Below are positions 8,244-18,541 of a DNA stretch of 64,000 bases, piece by piece. Below the pieces are notes generated by a model, which saw nothing but the letters and a program-made list of their open reading frames with translations, was not told the DNA's origin and made no database searches. Made by a program: the position numbers and the translations under genes. Each line of letters starts with the position of its first letter. The first letter of the stretch is position 1. The DNA is taken from the NCBI RefSeq assembly GCF_901411515.1, contig NZ_CABDUX010000002.1:1550001-1614000 (forward strand). Direction: 5' to 3'. This stretch comes from Raoultibacter phocaeensis (GTDB lineage: Bacteria > Actinomycetota > Coriobacteriia > Coriobacteriales > Eggerthellaceae).

Positions 8244-10124
8244 TTACAGCTCGATGGTATCGTCGGATTTGTTCATCTGCGCTTTCTTCGCCGTCCGCAA
8301 TAAGAACTCCTGGTTCGTCGTGGTCTGCTTGAGCGATTTGATAAGCATGTCCATAGCGCGCTCGGTGTTGTTCATGTTCGCAAGAATACGGCGGACCGCC
8401 CAGATAAGCGGGGCCTCCTGCGGCTCGAGCAGCAGGTCCTCCTTACGCGTACCCGATGCGACCGGATCGATCGCCGGGAAGATGCGGCGGTCGGCGAGAT
8501 TGCGGTCGAGCTTGAGTTCCAGATTGCCCGTGCCCTTGAATTCCTCGAAGATGACCTCGTCCATCTTCGAACCCGTATCGATGAGCGCGGATGCAAGGAT
8601 GGTGAGGCTGCCACCGCCTTCGATGTTGCGGGCGGCACCGAGGAACCGCTTGGGCGGATAGAGCGCAGTCGAGTCGACGCCGCCCGAAAGGATGCGCCCA
8701 CTCGCCGGCTGCGCAAGGTTGTACGCACGCGCAAGGCGCGTGAGCGAGTCGAGCAGGATCACCACGTCGGCACCGTCTTCGACAAGGCGCTTGGCGCGCT
8801 CGATGACGAGCTCCGACACCGCGATATGGTTCTCGCAGGGCATGTCGAACGTCGACGAGATGACCTCGCCTTTGATGGAGCGCTCCATATCGGTAACCTC
8901 TTCGGGACGCTCGTCCACAAGCAGGCACATGAGGTGCACTTCGGGGTTGTTCGCCGAGATGGAAGCCGCGATGTCTTTGAGCACGGTTGTCTTGCCGGCC
9001 TTCGGCGGAGATACGATGAGTCCGCGCTGGCCCTTGCCGATGGGCGCCGCCAAGTCGATAACGCGCGACGTGATGGTGTTCTTGCCGTGCTCCATCCACA
9101 AACGCTCGTCGGGATATACTGGCGTAAGATCGGCGAAGCGGACGCGCTTGCCGAGCTCGTCGAGGGATTTCCCGTTCACCGAGATGATCTTCTGAACGGC
9201 GGCGTACTTCTCGTTCTCGCGCGGCGGCCTGGTCTGACCCACCACGAAATCGCCCTTGCGAAGACCGTTGCGGCGGATGGTCGATAAGCCCACGTAGGCA
9301 TCGGTTTCGCTCGGCAGATAGCCCTGCGTCCGCAAAAAGCCGTATCCGTCGGCAAGGATGTCAAGTACGCCTTTGACCTCGATGAAGCCTTCGGCTTTGA
9401 CGCACGCTTCGTAGACTTTCTCGATGAGATCGGCCTTCAGGAGCCCCGTGTGGTCGAGCCCGAGCTCTTCGGCTTTCGCACGCAGTTCTGCGACTTTGAG
9501 CTTCTCGATATCTTCGCGCGTGGTCTGCGGCACGACAGGCTCGCGGTTCGAGCCTTGATGCTGGCGGCGCTGCTTGCGCTGGTTGGCGTTGTTGCCTTGC
9601 TGCTGGCGGTTGTTCTGCTTGTTGTTCTGCTTGTTCTTATTCTGATTCTGGTTCTGCTGCTTGCCGCTTTGCTGCTTGTTCTTGCTCTGGCCGTTTTGGC
9701 GCTGCTGGCTTGAACGCTCTTCGGACGATTTGTCGGCCTGCGGCGTTTCCGCCTTGCTTTCGGTCTGCTTTTCTGCCGCCTGCTTAGCCGCAGTGCCCTC
9801 CGCCTCTTGCTTCTCGGCGGTGCGGGAACGCGCGGTCCTGCGCGCTGCGGGGCGCTTGGTTTCTTCGGTTGCGCCCTCGGTTGGTGCGGCTTCTGCTTTC
9901 GGAGGCGCGGCGCTACCCGTTTCGACGACGACGCGCTTGGCACGCGGCTTGCGGACGGGCTTCTTCTCCTCGGTTTCGGGGGCCTTCGCTTCGGACGGTT
10001 TCGCCTCCGAACTCTCGGGGGCTTCAGCTGGTGCGGTTTTGCGGGCACGCGGCTTGCGGATGGGCTTCTTCTCCTCGGCAGGGGCGGCTGCCGCTTCTAC
10101 CGTGCTTGTTTCGGTTTCACTCAT
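8244..10124 (-). CDS. rho: transcription termination factor Rho with N/Q-rich extension
   Basis: 626 aa, much longer than E. coli Rho (419 aa). Residues ~1-200 are low-complexity: Ala/Glu/Lys repeats, then a stretch dominated by Asn, Gln and Lys (residues ~140-195), ending just before the Rho N-terminal domain (DIEKLKVAELRAKAEELG). A cold-shock-like RNA-binding domain and the ATPase core with Walker A PPKAGKTT follow. The start ATG overlaps the transaldolase stop (ATGA), suggesting coupled translation; no separate ribosome site is obvious. Function: RNA-dependent helicase that ends transcription. Confidence 0.95.
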   Translation of the reverse strand: MSETETSTVEAAAAPAEEKKPIRKPRARKTAPAEAPESSEAKPSEAKAPETEEKKPVRKPRAKRVVVETGSAAPPKAEAAPTEGATEETKRPAARRTARSRTAEKQEAEGTAAKQAAEKQTESKAETPQADKSSEERSSQQRQNGQSKNKQQSGKQQNQNQNKNKQNNKQNNRQQQGNNANQRKQRRQHQGSNREPVVPQTTREDIEKLKVAELRAKAEELGLDHTGLLKADLIEKVYEACVKAEGFIEVKGVLDILADGYGFLRTQGYLPSETDAYVGLSTIRRNGLRKGDFVVGQTRPPRENEKYAAVQKIISVNGKSLDELGKRVRFADLTPVYPDERLWMEHGKNTITSRVIDLAAPIGKGQRGLIVSPPKAGKTTVLKDIAASISANNPEVHLMCLLVDERPEEVTDMERSIKGEVISSTFDMPCENHIAVSELVIERAKRLVEDGADVVILLDSLTRLARAYNLAQPASGRILSGGVDSTALYPPKRFLGAARNIEGGGSLTILASALIDTGSKMDEVIFEEFKGTGNLELKLDRNLADRRIFPAIDPVASGTRKEDLLLEPQEAPLIWAVRRILANMNNTERAMDMLIKSLKQTTTNQEFLLRTAKKAQMNKSDDTIEL

Positions 10125-10801
10125 GCGTTTTGAACTTTCTCCCAGTCTTTCATGAAGGCATCGAGGCCTCGATCGGTCAGCGGATGGGCCACCATCTTCT
10201 TCAACACGCCGAAGGGAACGGTGGCGATATCGGCGCCCATGAGCGCCGCTTGGGTAACGTGGTTGGCGCTGCGAATGGACGCCGCGATGATCTCGACCTG
10301 CTCGCCGTTAACGGTGTTGGGGGTGAAATCGTAGTTGTTGATGGCTGAAACGACGTTTTCGAGCTGGCTGAGGCCGTCGTCGGAAATGTCGTCGAAGCGC
10401 CCGACGAAGGGGCTGATGTAGCGGGCGCCCGCACGGGCAGCCAAGATGGCTTGCGGTACCGTGAAGCACAATGTCATGTTCACCGGGATGCCTTCGGCTG
10501 CAAGCGTGTGGGTGGCCGCTAAACCCTCAATCATCGTGGGCACCTTCACGACGACGTTCGGGGCGATGGCGGCGAGCTCGCGGCCATCGCGCACGATCTC
10601 GTCTCGCTCCATCGCGACGCTTTCGGCGGACACGGGCCCGTCGACGATATCGCAGATGCGCTTGATGTGGTTATGGAAATCGGAGAGCTTTCCCCCGATA
10701 CGAGCGTACAACGAAGGGTTGGTGGTCACGCCCGCGAGAGCGCCCCAGCTTGCTGCCTCCTCAATCTCGCTCAGATCGGCGGTGTCCAAAAAGAATTTCA
10801 C
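10121..10801 (-). CDS. transaldolase / fructose-6-phosphate aldolase family
   Basis: 226 aa, GTG start with a strong AAAGGAGG 6 nt upstream. The small single-domain length, MKFFLDTADLSEI start, GVTTNPSL motif and Schiff-base Lys in VVVKVP match the short transaldolase/FSA (TalC-type) family. The reaction is either sedoheptulose-7-P plus glyceraldehyde-3-P exchange in the pentose phosphate pathway or fructose-6-P cleavage; the sequence does not decide. It overlaps rho by 4 bp. Confidence 0.9.
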   Translation of the reverse strand: MKFFLDTADLSEIEEAASWGALAGVTTNPSLYARIGGKLSDFHNHIKRICDIVDGPVSAESVAMERDEIVRDGRELAAIAPNVVVKVPTMIEGLAATHTLAAEGIPVNMTLCFTVPQAILAARAGARYISPFVGRFDDISDDGLSQLENVVSAINNYDFTPNTVNGEQVEIIAASIRSANHVTQAALMGADIATVPFGVLKKMVAHPLTDRGLDAFMKDWEKVQNA

Positions 10802-11126
10802 CCAGGTCCTCCTTTAATACAGGCCTCAAGATATACGACGCGACAAAGCGCGCATTTTCCAGAATGGGGTTGTTAGCTATGAGAATAGGCTATCTTTCAA
10901 AAAAGAAGTATAAAGAACTGCGACCATGGTAGCGTATGCGGTCTGCGGTTTCAAGAAAGTTTTTCGATACGTAACAGAAAGAACCCTGCACGACGCCATC
11001 GGGCGGAGGCGTTTCTTAGCCCAGATGGGCGCGCGGGGCGTAGCGTTTCGCCCCCATGGCGTCGGGGTGTACCACGCGGAAGCGCCAAGGCGCGCACGCA
11101 CGTGCGGCGTGCGCGCCGAAACGGAT
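10802..11126. other. 325-bp intergenic region upstream of transaldolase
   Basis: No supported gene; the small minus ORF across 10877-11101 has no ribosome site and atypical composition. It holds an AT-rich segment (10870-10920) with a weak TTGAAA-like box on the minus strand, probably the transaldolase-rho promoter, and the aldehyde dehydrogenase terminator hairpin at its right end. Confidence 0.5.
11089..11117 (-). terminator. terminator hairpin after aldehyde dehydrogenase
   Basis: GGCGCGCACGC and GCGTGCGCGCC form a perfect 11-bp stem with a 7-nt loop, 10 bp beyond the stop codon. No clear T-run, so Rho-independent termination is not assured. Confidence 0.5.
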
Positions 11127-12602
11127 TTACAGCGGGTACGGATGCGGGACGTGCTGGACCGACACCCAGTGCGTACGCGTCATCTCTTCGAGAATCCAAT
11201 CGCCGTTGAAGCGGCCGAGACCCGAATTCTTCTCGCCGCCGAACGGGCAGTGCTGCTCGTCGGCCACGCTCATGTCGTTCACGTGCGTCATGCCCGCATC
11301 GATCTTGAGCGCAAACGCCACCCCGCGGGCCTCGTCCTTCGTGCACACGGCCGACGAAAGCCCGTAGCCCGACATGTTCGCAAGGCGCAGCGCCTCTTCC
11401 TCGTCGGCGGCCACGATGAGGGGCGCCAACGGGCCGAACGTCTCGTCGAGCGCAAGCGAGGATTCGGGATCGACGTCGGTGAACACGTACGGAGAGATGA
11501 CACGACCCTCGATGGAACCTTCGAGCGCCATGGTCGCGCCTTGCGCCTGGGCCTTCTCGATCTTGGCACGCAGTCCATCGAGCTGCGTATCGTTGATGAC
11601 CGGTCCGATGTTCGTGGCCGGATCGAGCGGATCTCCGCAAACGAGGCGCGATGCACGTGAGACGAACTGCTCGGTAAATTCCTCGGCGATGGACCGATCG
11701 ACGATGATGCGGTTCGTGCTCATGCAAATCTGGCCTTGATGGAGGAACCGCCCCGCGATGGCGATGTCGACCGCCTGCTCGATGTCGGCGTCATCGAGCA
11801 CCACAAGCGGGCAGTTGCCGCCAAGTTCGAGCGCGATCCGCTTCAGATGCGCGCCGTTCGTAGCAAGCGCGCCGATGCGCTTGCCCACCTCGGTCGACCC
11901 GGTGAAGCTCACCATCTTCGGTGTGGGATGTTCGACGAAGTAATCGCCGATCTCGCTTCCCCGCCCGGTCACAACCGATAGCAGGCCCGAGGGAAGTCCC
12001 GCCTCTTCATAGATCTTCGCAAGCAGCAGCCCGCCCGTGATAGGGGAATCGCTCGCGGGCTTGAGCACGACGGCGTTTCCGAGCGCAAGCGCCGGGGCCA
12101 CGCTTCGGTTCGAAAGGTTCATCGGGAAGTTCCAGGGGCTGATGACCGCGATCACGCCGAGCGGTTCGCGGTAAACGCGGTTCTCTTTGCCGGGCGTGTC
12201 GGATGCGAGAATCTCGCCGTGCATCCGATACGGAAACGATGCCGCCTCGGCGGCGATGTTGCGAGCGGCGCCCACTTCGAATTCCGCCTTTGCGCGAATG
12301 CTGCCGGTTTCGAGCTGGCACCAGCGCACAAGCTCGTCGTGGCGCTCATCGAAGATGCGCACGACCCTGTCCATAAGCGCCGCACGCTCGGACGGAAGAG
12401 CGAGCGCCCACTCCTTCTGGGCATGCACGGCCGCAGCATACGCTTCGTCCACGTCGCCTTTATCGGCGAGCACGTGGGTGGCGAGCACCTCGTCGTTGTA
12501 GGGGTTGCGGTCGTGCAGGCTTTCGCCGCTTGCGCCGTCGCGCCACATTCCCGCGATGAACTGCTTGTCGAGTCCGGAATAAGGTTCGGGGGTTTGGCTC
12601 AT
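11127..12602 (-). CDS. NAD(P)-dependent aldehyde dehydrogenase
   Basis: 491 aa from the ATG at 12602, 6 nt after AGGAGG; an in-frame ATG at 12629 has no such site. Standard ALDH fold: ISPWNFPM active-site Asn region, FTGSTEVGK cofactor loop, catalytic Glu in ELGGN, catalytic Cys in GQICMS, and a C-terminal FGGEKNSGLGR motif. The sequence is closest in feel to benzaldehyde/vanillin-type dehydrogenases, but the substrate cannot be assigned. It is a single gene with its own terminator. Confidence 0.9.
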   Translation of the reverse strand: MSQTPEPYSGLDKQFIAGMWRDGASGESLHDRNPYNDEVLATHVLADKGDVDEAYAAAVHAQKEWALALPSERAALMDRVVRIFDERHDELVRWCQLETGSIRAKAEFEVGAARNIAAEAASFPYRMHGEILASDTPGKENRVYREPLGVIAVISPWNFPMNLSNRSVAPALALGNAVVLKPASDSPITGGLLLAKIYEEAGLPSGLLSVVTGRGSEIGDYFVEHPTPKMVSFTGSTEVGKRIGALATNGAHLKRIALELGGNCPLVVLDDADIEQAVDIAIAGRFLHQGQICMSTNRIIVDRSIAEEFTEQFVSRASRLVCGDPLDPATNIGPVINDTQLDGLRAKIEKAQAQGATMALEGSIEGRVISPYVFTDVDPESSLALDETFGPLAPLIVAADEEEALRLANMSGYGLSSAVCTKDEARGVAFALKIDAGMTHVNDMSVADEQHCPFGGEKNSGLGRFNGDWILEEMTRTHWVSVQHVPHPYPL

Positions 12603-12731
12603 GGGATCCTCCTGCGTCTCAGGAATCATGACAGATAGCCTGATTATACGGAGGATTGCCCCGCACAGCCTCGAAAGCCCGCCCCCGAGACGCAGGCGAG
12701 GGCAAACCGTAGGCGTTCGGTTACCCGACGT

Positions 12732-13046
12732 CTAGAGCGATCGGAAAAAACAGGTGCGCTCGCCGGTGTGGCACGCAGGCCCCGCAGGTTCCACGAGGGC
12801 GAGCAGCGTATCGGCATCGCAGTCGTAGCGCAACTCGACGAGCTTTTGGGTATTGCCGCTTGTGGCCCCCTTGTGCCAAAGCTCTTCGCGCGAGCGCGAC
12901 CAGAACCACATGGTGCGTTCTTTCACCGTAAGGCAAAGGGCCTCGGCATTCATCCACGCCATCATGAGCACGTCTTTGGTCTTCGCATCCTGCACGATGC
13001 AGGGTATGAGTCCCGCCTCGTTGTACGCAAGTTCTATCTCGTCCAT
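12732..13046 (-). CDS. hisI: phosphoribosyl-AMP cyclohydrolase
   Basis: 104 aa with GGAGGGTTGCT before the ATG. Third step of histidine biosynthesis, opening the purine ring of PR-AMP. Motifs seen: [28 protein letters not shown], the metal-binding D-x-D-x-D (DCDADT) and [11 protein letters not shown]. Only the HisI part is present; there is no fused HisE. It is last in the his cluster, 128 bp after hisF. Confidence 0.95.
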   Translation of the reverse strand: MDEIELAYNEAGLIPCIVQDAKTKDVLMMAWMNAEALCLTVKERTMWFWSRSREELWHKGATSGNTQKLVELRYDCDADTLLALVEPAGPACHTGERTCFFRSL

Positions 13047-13174
13047 AGCAACCCTCCTGTTTGGAAGGCCCCCAAAACCAGCCGACCAGAGCGCCGAATG
13101 CGCTTGGCCGCCCGTTTACGGAGGCACCTAGCCGACGAACGGCTCTACTCAACGCCCAGGGCTTTCCGTTTCGG

Positions 13175-13939
13175 CTACAGCCTCACCGGGATGCCCTGGC
13201 TTGCCATGTATTCCTTGACCTGGCGGATCGTCAGCTCGCCGAAATGGAACACGCTTGCGGCGAGCACCGCATCGGCTTCGCCTTCGATGATGCCTTGGGC
13301 GAAATGCTCGATCGCGCCCACACCTCCCGACGCGATAACCGGTATATCGACCGCGCGGGCAACCGCACGCGTGAGCGCGCAGTCGAATCCGTCGCGGCTG
13401 CCGTCGCGGTCCATGCTCGTGAGCAGGATCTCCCCCGCGCCCCTGCGCGCCGCCTCGGCCGCCCAGTCGAGGACGTCGATGCCGGTAGCCTTGCGGCCGC
13501 CGTGCACGTACACCTCCCATTTGTTGGGATTGTCGGCCCGCTCTTTCGCATCGATGGCGCAGATGATCGCCTGCGTGCCGAAGGCTGCGGCGGCAGCGGT
13601 GATGATCGAGGGATCGGCGATGGCCGCCGAGTTGATGGAAACCTTGTCGGCGCCGGCGGCTATCATGGTGCGGATGTCGGCGACGCTTCTGAACCCGCCT
13701 CCCACGCAGTACGGCAGATGGAGCTCTTCGCTCGCCCTGCTTGCCAGATCGATCGTGGTCGCGCGGTCGTCGCTTGTGGCCGTGATATCGAGGAAGATCA
13801 CCTCGTCGGCCTTCTGCTCGTCGTAGCGCTGCGCGAGCTCGATCGGATCGCCCGCATCGCGCAGGTTCACGAAGTTCACGCCTTTGACCACGCGGCCGTC
13901 TTTCACATCCATGCACGGTATTACGCGCTTCGTCAGCAT
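13175..13939 (-). CDS. hisF: imidazole glycerol phosphate synthase cyclase subunit
   Basis: 254 aa TIM barrel. The ATG at 13939 is chosen because GGAGGT lies 8 nt upstream; a GTG at 13957 would precede that site. [20 protein letters not shown] is the family N-terminus, with catalytic Asp in PCMDVKDG and the second Asp in LTSMDRDG. It pairs with HisH to make IGP and AICAR. Its start overlaps the hisA stop by 7 bp. Confidence 0.95.
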   Translation of the reverse strand: MLTKRVIPCMDVKDGRVVKGVNFVNLRDAGDPIELAQRYDEQKADEVIFLDITATSDDRATTIDLASRASEELHLPYCVGGGFRSVADIRTMIAAGADKVSINSAAIADPSIITAAAAAFGTQAIICAIDAKERADNPNKWEVYVHGGRKATGIDVLDWAAEAARRGAGEILLTSMDRDGSRDGFDCALTRAVARAVDIPVIASGGVGAIEHFAQGIIEGEADAVLAASVFHFGELTIRQVKEYMASQGIPVRL

Positions 13940-14718
13940 GCGCACCCACCTCCGCACGGATTCTCGGATGCCAACGCCGCCTCGAAGGCCCTGGTTGCAG
14001 CTTCGCAGGCCGCCACCGCTTCGGCCACGTCGAGCGACCCTTCGTATACGGCACGCCCCGCGATCACGCCCTCGATGCTTCCCGCGACGCTGCCGAGCCG
14101 CACGATGTCGTCGAGGTTCGCAACGCCGCCCGAAGCGGTCACGGGATTGCCGAACACCTTCGCCATCGCCGCGTACGCCGTTTCGTCAATGCCCGTCTGC
14201 ATGCCGTCGCGCGCGATATCGGTGTAGACGAGGTGCGAAAAACCCATCTCGGCAACCTGGGCCGCAAGCTCTTCGGCGGGAACGCCCGCGCCCTCGCGCC
14301 ACCCCGACACGGCGACTTCGCCGCCTTTCGCATCGATGCCGGCAACGAGCAATCCCTTGTACCGCGCGATCGCCTTATCGGCGAAATCGGGGTCGGCCAC
14401 AAGGCTCGTGCCGAGCACCACGCGCGAAACGCCTGCATCGTAGAGGCGCTGTATCGTATCGAGCGAGCGGATGCCGCCGCCGACCTCCACCTTAAGAAGC
14501 GTTTTCGCAAGGATGCGCTCGATGAGGGCGATGTTCTCGGGAACGCCCGACTTCGCGCCGTCGAGGTCGACCACGTGAAGCCACGTCGCCCCCGCCTCCT
14601 CGAAACGCTGCGCCTGATCGGCGGGATCGTCGTTGTACACGGTCACCTTCGCATAGTCGCCCTTCGCCAGGCGGACCGCGCGACCGTCGAGAATGTCGAT
14701 TGCCGGTAGCAGATGCAT
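13933..14718 (-). CDS. hisA: ProFAR isomerase
   Basis: 261 aa, half-barrel paralogue of HisF ([40 protein letters not shown]). Isomerises ProFAR to PRFAR. The C-terminus ends in an odd Cys/Gly tail (CGGGCAC) whose codons contain the hisF ribosome site, so the tail may be a by-product of the overlap. A 74-bp gap separates it from hisH. Confidence 0.95.
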   Translation of the reverse strand: MHLLPAIDILDGRAVRLAKGDYAKVTVYNDDPADQAQRFEEAGATWLHVVDLDGAKSGVPENIALIERILAKTLLKVEVGGGIRSLDTIQRLYDAGVSRVVLGTSLVADPDFADKAIARYKGLLVAGIDAKGGEVAVSGWREGAGVPAEELAAQVAEMGFSHLVYTDIARDGMQTGIDETAYAAMAKVFGNPVTASGGVANLDDIVRLGSVAGSIEGVIAGRAVYEGSLDVAEAVAACEAATRAFEAALASENPCGGGCAC

Positions 14719-14792
14719 CGGATCACCTACCTTTCGTTTCTGAAATTGCCCGATGGGGGCAGCAGCACTGGTGTATGGTTCGCCTCATGCCC

Positions 14793-15527
14793 TTACGCTC
14801 CCGTCGCACGCCGCGCGATCGCTGCGAAATTGCGCAGGAGCGCCGCACCCGCATCGGAGCTCTTCTCGGGATGGAACTGCACGCCGAACGCGGTGTCGCG
14901 GTAAGCGACAACGCTCGGAAAAGCGACCGAGTGCACCGTCGTCGCCACCGTGCAGGGCGTATCGGGCGCGATGTAGCTATGCGTGAAGTAGAAGTACTCG
15001 CCCGGCTCGATGCCCTCGAGCAGTGCTGTCGAGGCTTGAGCGTCGAACTCGATCGAGTTCCATCCCACATGCGGCACCTTGTAGGCTGCGCCTTCGGCAT
15101 CGGTGCGCGGCATGCTTGTGGCCACCCCTGGCAACACGGCAAGCCCGCAAGCGTTTTCGGCCTCGTCGTTGTCGACATCGGTACCTTCGGTTCCCTCGTC
15201 GAACATGAGATGAAGCCCCAGGCAGATACCCAGAAACGGCACGCCGTGAGCGATCCGCTCACGGATGGCAGCGGCCTGCCCGAGCGCATGCATCGTATCC
15301 GCGGCATCCGCGAACGCCCCCACACCGGGCAGCACGATGGCATCGGCGCGGGCGATCTCTGCGGGATCGGCGGTCACGAATCCATCGGCGCCGACGTGCC
15401 TGAGTCCGCGCTCGACGCTCATGAGGTTGCCCTTGCAGTAGTCGACCACCGCGATACGCGGTGCGCGGGCCGATGCAGCGCCGACGTTTCCCGTTTCGGC
15501 TTTTGGGCCGTTCTGCCCGACCGTCAC
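14793..15527 (-). CDS. hisH: imidazole glycerol phosphate synthase glutaminase subunit
   Basis: 244 aa from a GTG at 15527 that overlaps the hisB stop (GTGA). The open frame runs further upstream but only as antisense-like read-through of hisB. Class I glutamine amidotransferase: catalytic Cys in GICLGLH, His and Glu in VQFHPEKS. N-terminal ~35 residues are extra compared with the usual [12 protein letters not shown] start. Supplies ammonia to HisF. Confidence 0.9.
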   Translation of the reverse strand: MTVGQNGPKAETGNVGAASARAPRIAVVDYCKGNLMSVERGLRHVGADGFVTADPAEIARADAIVLPGVGAFADAADTMHALGQAAAIRERIAHGVPFLGICLGLHLMFDEGTEGTDVDNDEAENACGLAVLPGVATSMPRTDAEGAAYKVPHVGWNSIEFDAQASTALLEGIEPGEYFYFTHSYIAPDTPCTVATTVHSVAFPSVVAYRDTAFGVQFHPEKSSDAGAALLRNFAAIARRATGA

Positions 15528-16141
15528 AGCGAGCCCTTTGTCGAAGGCAGTACGCCCGCTATACGCGGATTGATGCGTGTCGCGTCGCAGAGCGCGCGAC
15601 CGCACGCCTTGAACGCCGCTTCGATGATGTGGTGCGAATTCTCGCCCGAAAGGCTTCTGATATGGAGCGTCACCCCCGCGTTCGTCGCAAGCGCGATCAT
15701 GAACTCCTTCGCAAGCGTCGTATCGAACGTGCCGATGATCTCGATCGGCAGATCGACCGCGTAGTGCAGTTGCCCGCGCCCCGATAGGTCGCACGCGGCC
15801 AGCACGAGCGCCTCGTCCATGGGTACGTAGCTCGACCCGAACCGCACGATACCCCGCTTGTCGCCGAGCGCCTGGGCAAACGCGCCTCCGAGCACGATGC
15901 CCACGTCTTCGACCGTGTGGTGCGCATCGACTTCGATGTCGCCTCTCGCACGCACCGTGAGGTCGAACAGTCCATGGCGGCCGAACGCGTCGAGCATATG
16001 GTCGAAGAACGGCACCCCCGTATCGACATCGGTCACGCCCGTGCCGTCGAGGTTCAGCGTAAGCTCGATGTCGGTTTCCTTCGTCGCACGCGCAACCGTG
16101 GCGATGCGCGAGCCGCCTTCGGCGGCACAGTGTTCGGTCAT
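15524..16141 (-). CDS. hisB: imidazoleglycerol-phosphate dehydratase
   Basis: 205 aa monofunctional enzyme without a phosphatase half. Manganese-binding motifs [11 protein letters not shown] and [12 protein letters not shown] are clear. The start overlaps the hisC stop by 4 bp (ATGA), and GGAGGG lies within the end of hisC. Confidence 0.95.
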   Translation of the reverse strand: MTEHCAAEGGSRIATVARATKETDIELTLNLDGTGVTDVDTGVPFFDHMLDAFGRHGLFDLTVRARGDIEVDAHHTVEDVGIVLGGAFAQALGDKRGIVRFGSSYVPMDEALVLAACDLSGRGQLHYAVDLPIEIIGTFDTTLAKEFMIALATNAGVTLHIRSLSGENSHHIIEAAFKACGRALCDATRINPRIAGVLPSTKGSL

Positions 16142-17214
16142 GCCCTCCGCCTTTCTATGAGTATCTGCTTCAGTTCCATGAGGAAACGATCGTTCTCATC
16201 GGGCGATCCCACCGTTACGCGGAGGCAATCGGTAAGGTGCTCGGCGCCCGAAAAGTCGCGTACGAGAATGCCCCGGTCGTAGAGTCCCTGCCACACGGAC
16301 GGTGCACCCTCTGCCCTGAAGAGAATGTAGTTCGCATCGGACGGGTACGCCTTGATTTCGGGAAGCTTGCTCAACTCGTCGACAAGGCGAGTGCGCTCTT
16401 CGATGATCGAGACGATGCCCCGCTCGAAGCTCGCACGGTTCTCGTACACCGCTTCTGCGATCGTTTGCGACACCGCGTCGACCGAATAGGGCTGGCGCAC
16501 CTTGATGAACTGGGTGATCACATCAGCGTTACCGAGGATGTAGCCGAGCCGCACGCCCGCAAGCGAGAACGCCTTGGAGAACGTGCGGAGGATGACGAGG
16601 TTTCGGTGCTGGGCCAAATACGGTCTCATGGTCATGCGGGAAAACTCGAAGTACGCCTCGTCTACCATGACAAGCGCATCGGTCGCATCGAGCAGCTCGA
16701 GCAAGAACCCCTCGTCGGCGAGTTTCCCCGTGGGATTGTTCGGACTCGCCACGATGAGGTAGTCGATGTCGCCTTCGGCCACTCGGGTCAGCACGGCGTC
16801 CTCGTCAATCGTATAATCCTCTCGGCGCGCTACGTTCACGACGCGGGTTCCCGTCAGACGGGCGTTCTGCTCGTAGACCGAAAACGTCGGCGGCACGTTG
16901 AGAAACGTGCGATCCGGTCCGCCCCACGCAAGCGCGATGTTGAACAAAAGTTCGTCTCCCCCGTTGCCCACGAGCACGTTTTCGCGCTCGAGCCCGTTCG
17001 CTTCGGCTATCTTGTCACGCAGGCCGTTTGCGAGCGGATCGGGATAGCGGTTGAAGCTCATGGTCTTCAGACGGCGGTTTATTTCGGTGCGAACCTCCTT
17101 CGGCACATCGTGCGGGTTCTCGTTCGCCGAGAGCAGACACGTTGCCGGCAGGTACTTCGGATCGTAGGGCGAAAGCGCATCGAGGCGCTCACACGAGGGC
17201 CGTACGCTATTCAT
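16138..17214 (-). CDS. hisC: histidinol-phosphate aminotransferase
   Basis: 358 aa fold-type I PLP enzyme. Seen: LSANENP substrate loop, SPNNPTG, Asp/Tyr in [13 protein letters not shown] Lys in [10 protein letters not shown], and a C-terminal Arg in DCLRVTVG. Converts imidazole acetol phosphate to histidinol phosphate. Overlaps hisD by 8 bp. Confidence 0.95.
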   Translation of the reverse strand: MNSVRPSCERLDALSPYDPKYLPATCLLSANENPHDVPKEVRTEINRRLKTMSFNRYPDPLANGLRDKIAEANGLERENVLVGNGGDELLFNIALAWGGPDRTFLNVPPTFSVYEQNARLTGTRVVNVARREDYTIDEDAVLTRVAEGDIDYLIVASPNNPTGKLADEGFLLELLDATDALVMVDEAYFEFSRMTMRPYLAQHRNLVILRTFSKAFSLAGVRLGYILGNADVITQFIKVRQPYSVDAVSQTIAEAVYENRASFERGIVSIIEERTRLVDELSKLPEIKAYPSDANYILFRAEGAPSVWQGLYDRGILVRDFSGAEHLTDCLRVTVGSPDENDRFLMELKQILIERRRA

Positions 17215-18529
17215 GCGGATCTTCGATTCCGTACAGGTTTCCGGTTTTCATGAGGTTGCAGCGAAGCTCGACGCTCTTGGCGTGAGCCCACAGGCCTTCG
17301 TGCTCGGCGATGGTCATGACGGCCGATGCGTCGTTGGCGAGCGCTGCCGACGAGTACTGGATGACGCTCGATTTTTTGACGAACTCGTCAACCGAAAGCG
17401 GCGAGGCATAGCGCGCGGTGCCCCCCGTGGGAAGCGTGTGGTTCGGACCCGCCACGTAGTCGCCGACCGCCTCGGGCGTCCAGGCGCCAAGGAAGATGGC
17501 GCCTGCGTTGCGAATCATTCCGAGCAGATCGAACGCGTGGTCCATGTGGATCTCGAGATGCTCGGGCGCGATCGTGTTGACGGCCTCCATGGCACTTGGA
17601 ATATCGGGGCACACGACGATGAGGCCCTGATCGGCAAGCGACGCGCTCGTGATTTCGGCACGCGTCGTCGAGACCATGTGCTTTTCGATGGCAGCCTCGA
17701 CGGCATCGGCATAGCTTTCGGAGAAGGTGACGAGATAGCAGCTCGCAAGCGGATCGTGTTCGGCCTGAGCCATGAGGTCGATGGCTACAAGCGCTGCTTC
17801 AGCCGTCTCGTCGGCGACTACGCACACCTCCGAGGGGCCGGCGATCATATCGATGCCCACATCGCCCGACACGACCTTCTTCGCCGCAGCAACGTACGCG
17901 TTGCCGGGACCGGTTATCTTGCACACCGGATCGATCGATTCGGTGCCGTAGGCGAGCGCGGCGATGGCCTGCGCGCCTCCGATCGCGTATATCTCGGTGA
18001 CGCCCGCGATGCGGCACGCCTCGAGGATAGCCGGATCAAGCGAGCCGTCTTTCGCGGGCGGCGTGACGCACACGATGCGCTTCACGCCCGCCACTGCGGC
18101 AGGCAGCGCGTTCATGAGCACCGACGAGGGGTAGAGCGCACGCCCGCCGGGCACGTAGATGCCCACCGAATCGAGCGGCTCGATCTTGCTGCCGACAAGC
18201 GCCCCGTCCGCACGCACGCTAAACCAGCTCTGCTGGCGCTGCCGCTCGTGGAAATCGCGGATCTGGTCGGCTGCCTGGCGAAGCGCCTCGGCCGTCTTCT
18301 GGTCTACATGCACGATAGCTTCGTCGATGGCCTCATCCGCTACGCGAAATGTCTCGAGCGTGACGTCGTCGAACTTCTCGGTGTATTCGGATAAAGCCGC
18401 ATCACCCCGCTCGCGTACGTCCTCGACGATCGAGGTAGCCGCGATGAGCGCCTCGGCGTTGAACGCGCCAGTACGGTTGAGGGAGCTTTCCTTGAACGTC
18501 TCCCCTGGCTGCAAGACTATCCTGCGCAT
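17207..18529 (-). CDS. hisD: histidinol dehydrogenase
   Basis: 440 aa with TAGGAGATACGAACC before the ATG. Zinc- and NAD-dependent last two steps of histidine synthesis. Motifs: YVPGGRA, GPGNAYVAAAK, AGPSEV, catalytic Glu-His in APEHLEIH and a C-terminal His in IAEHEGL. Lies 12 bp after hisZG. Confidence 0.95.
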   Translation of the reverse strand: MRRIVLQPGETFKESSLNRTGAFNAEALIAATSIVEDVRERGDAALSEYTEKFDDVTLETFRVADEAIDEAIVHVDQKTAEALRQAADQIRDFHERQRQQSWFSVRADGALVGSKIEPLDSVGIYVPGGRALYPSSVLMNALPAAVAGVKRIVCVTPPAKDGSLDPAILEACRIAGVTEIYAIGGAQAIAALAYGTESIDPVCKITGPGNAYVAAAKKVVSGDVGIDMIAGPSEVCVVADETAEAALVAIDLMAQAEHDPLASCYLVTFSESYADAVEAAIEKHMVSTTRAEITSASLADQGLIVVCPDIPSAMEAVNTIAPEHLEIHMDHAFDLLGMIRNAGAIFLGAWTPEAVGDYVAGPNHTLPTGGTARYASPLSVDEFVKKSSVIQYSSAALANDASAVMTIAEHEGLWAHAKSVELRCNLMKTGNLYGIEDPHE

Positions 18530-18541
18530 GGTTCGTATCTC

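Noticed and set aside
10877-11101. 74-aa minus-strand ORF upstream of the transaldolase
   Set aside because: Start and composition unsupported; likely promoter DNA.
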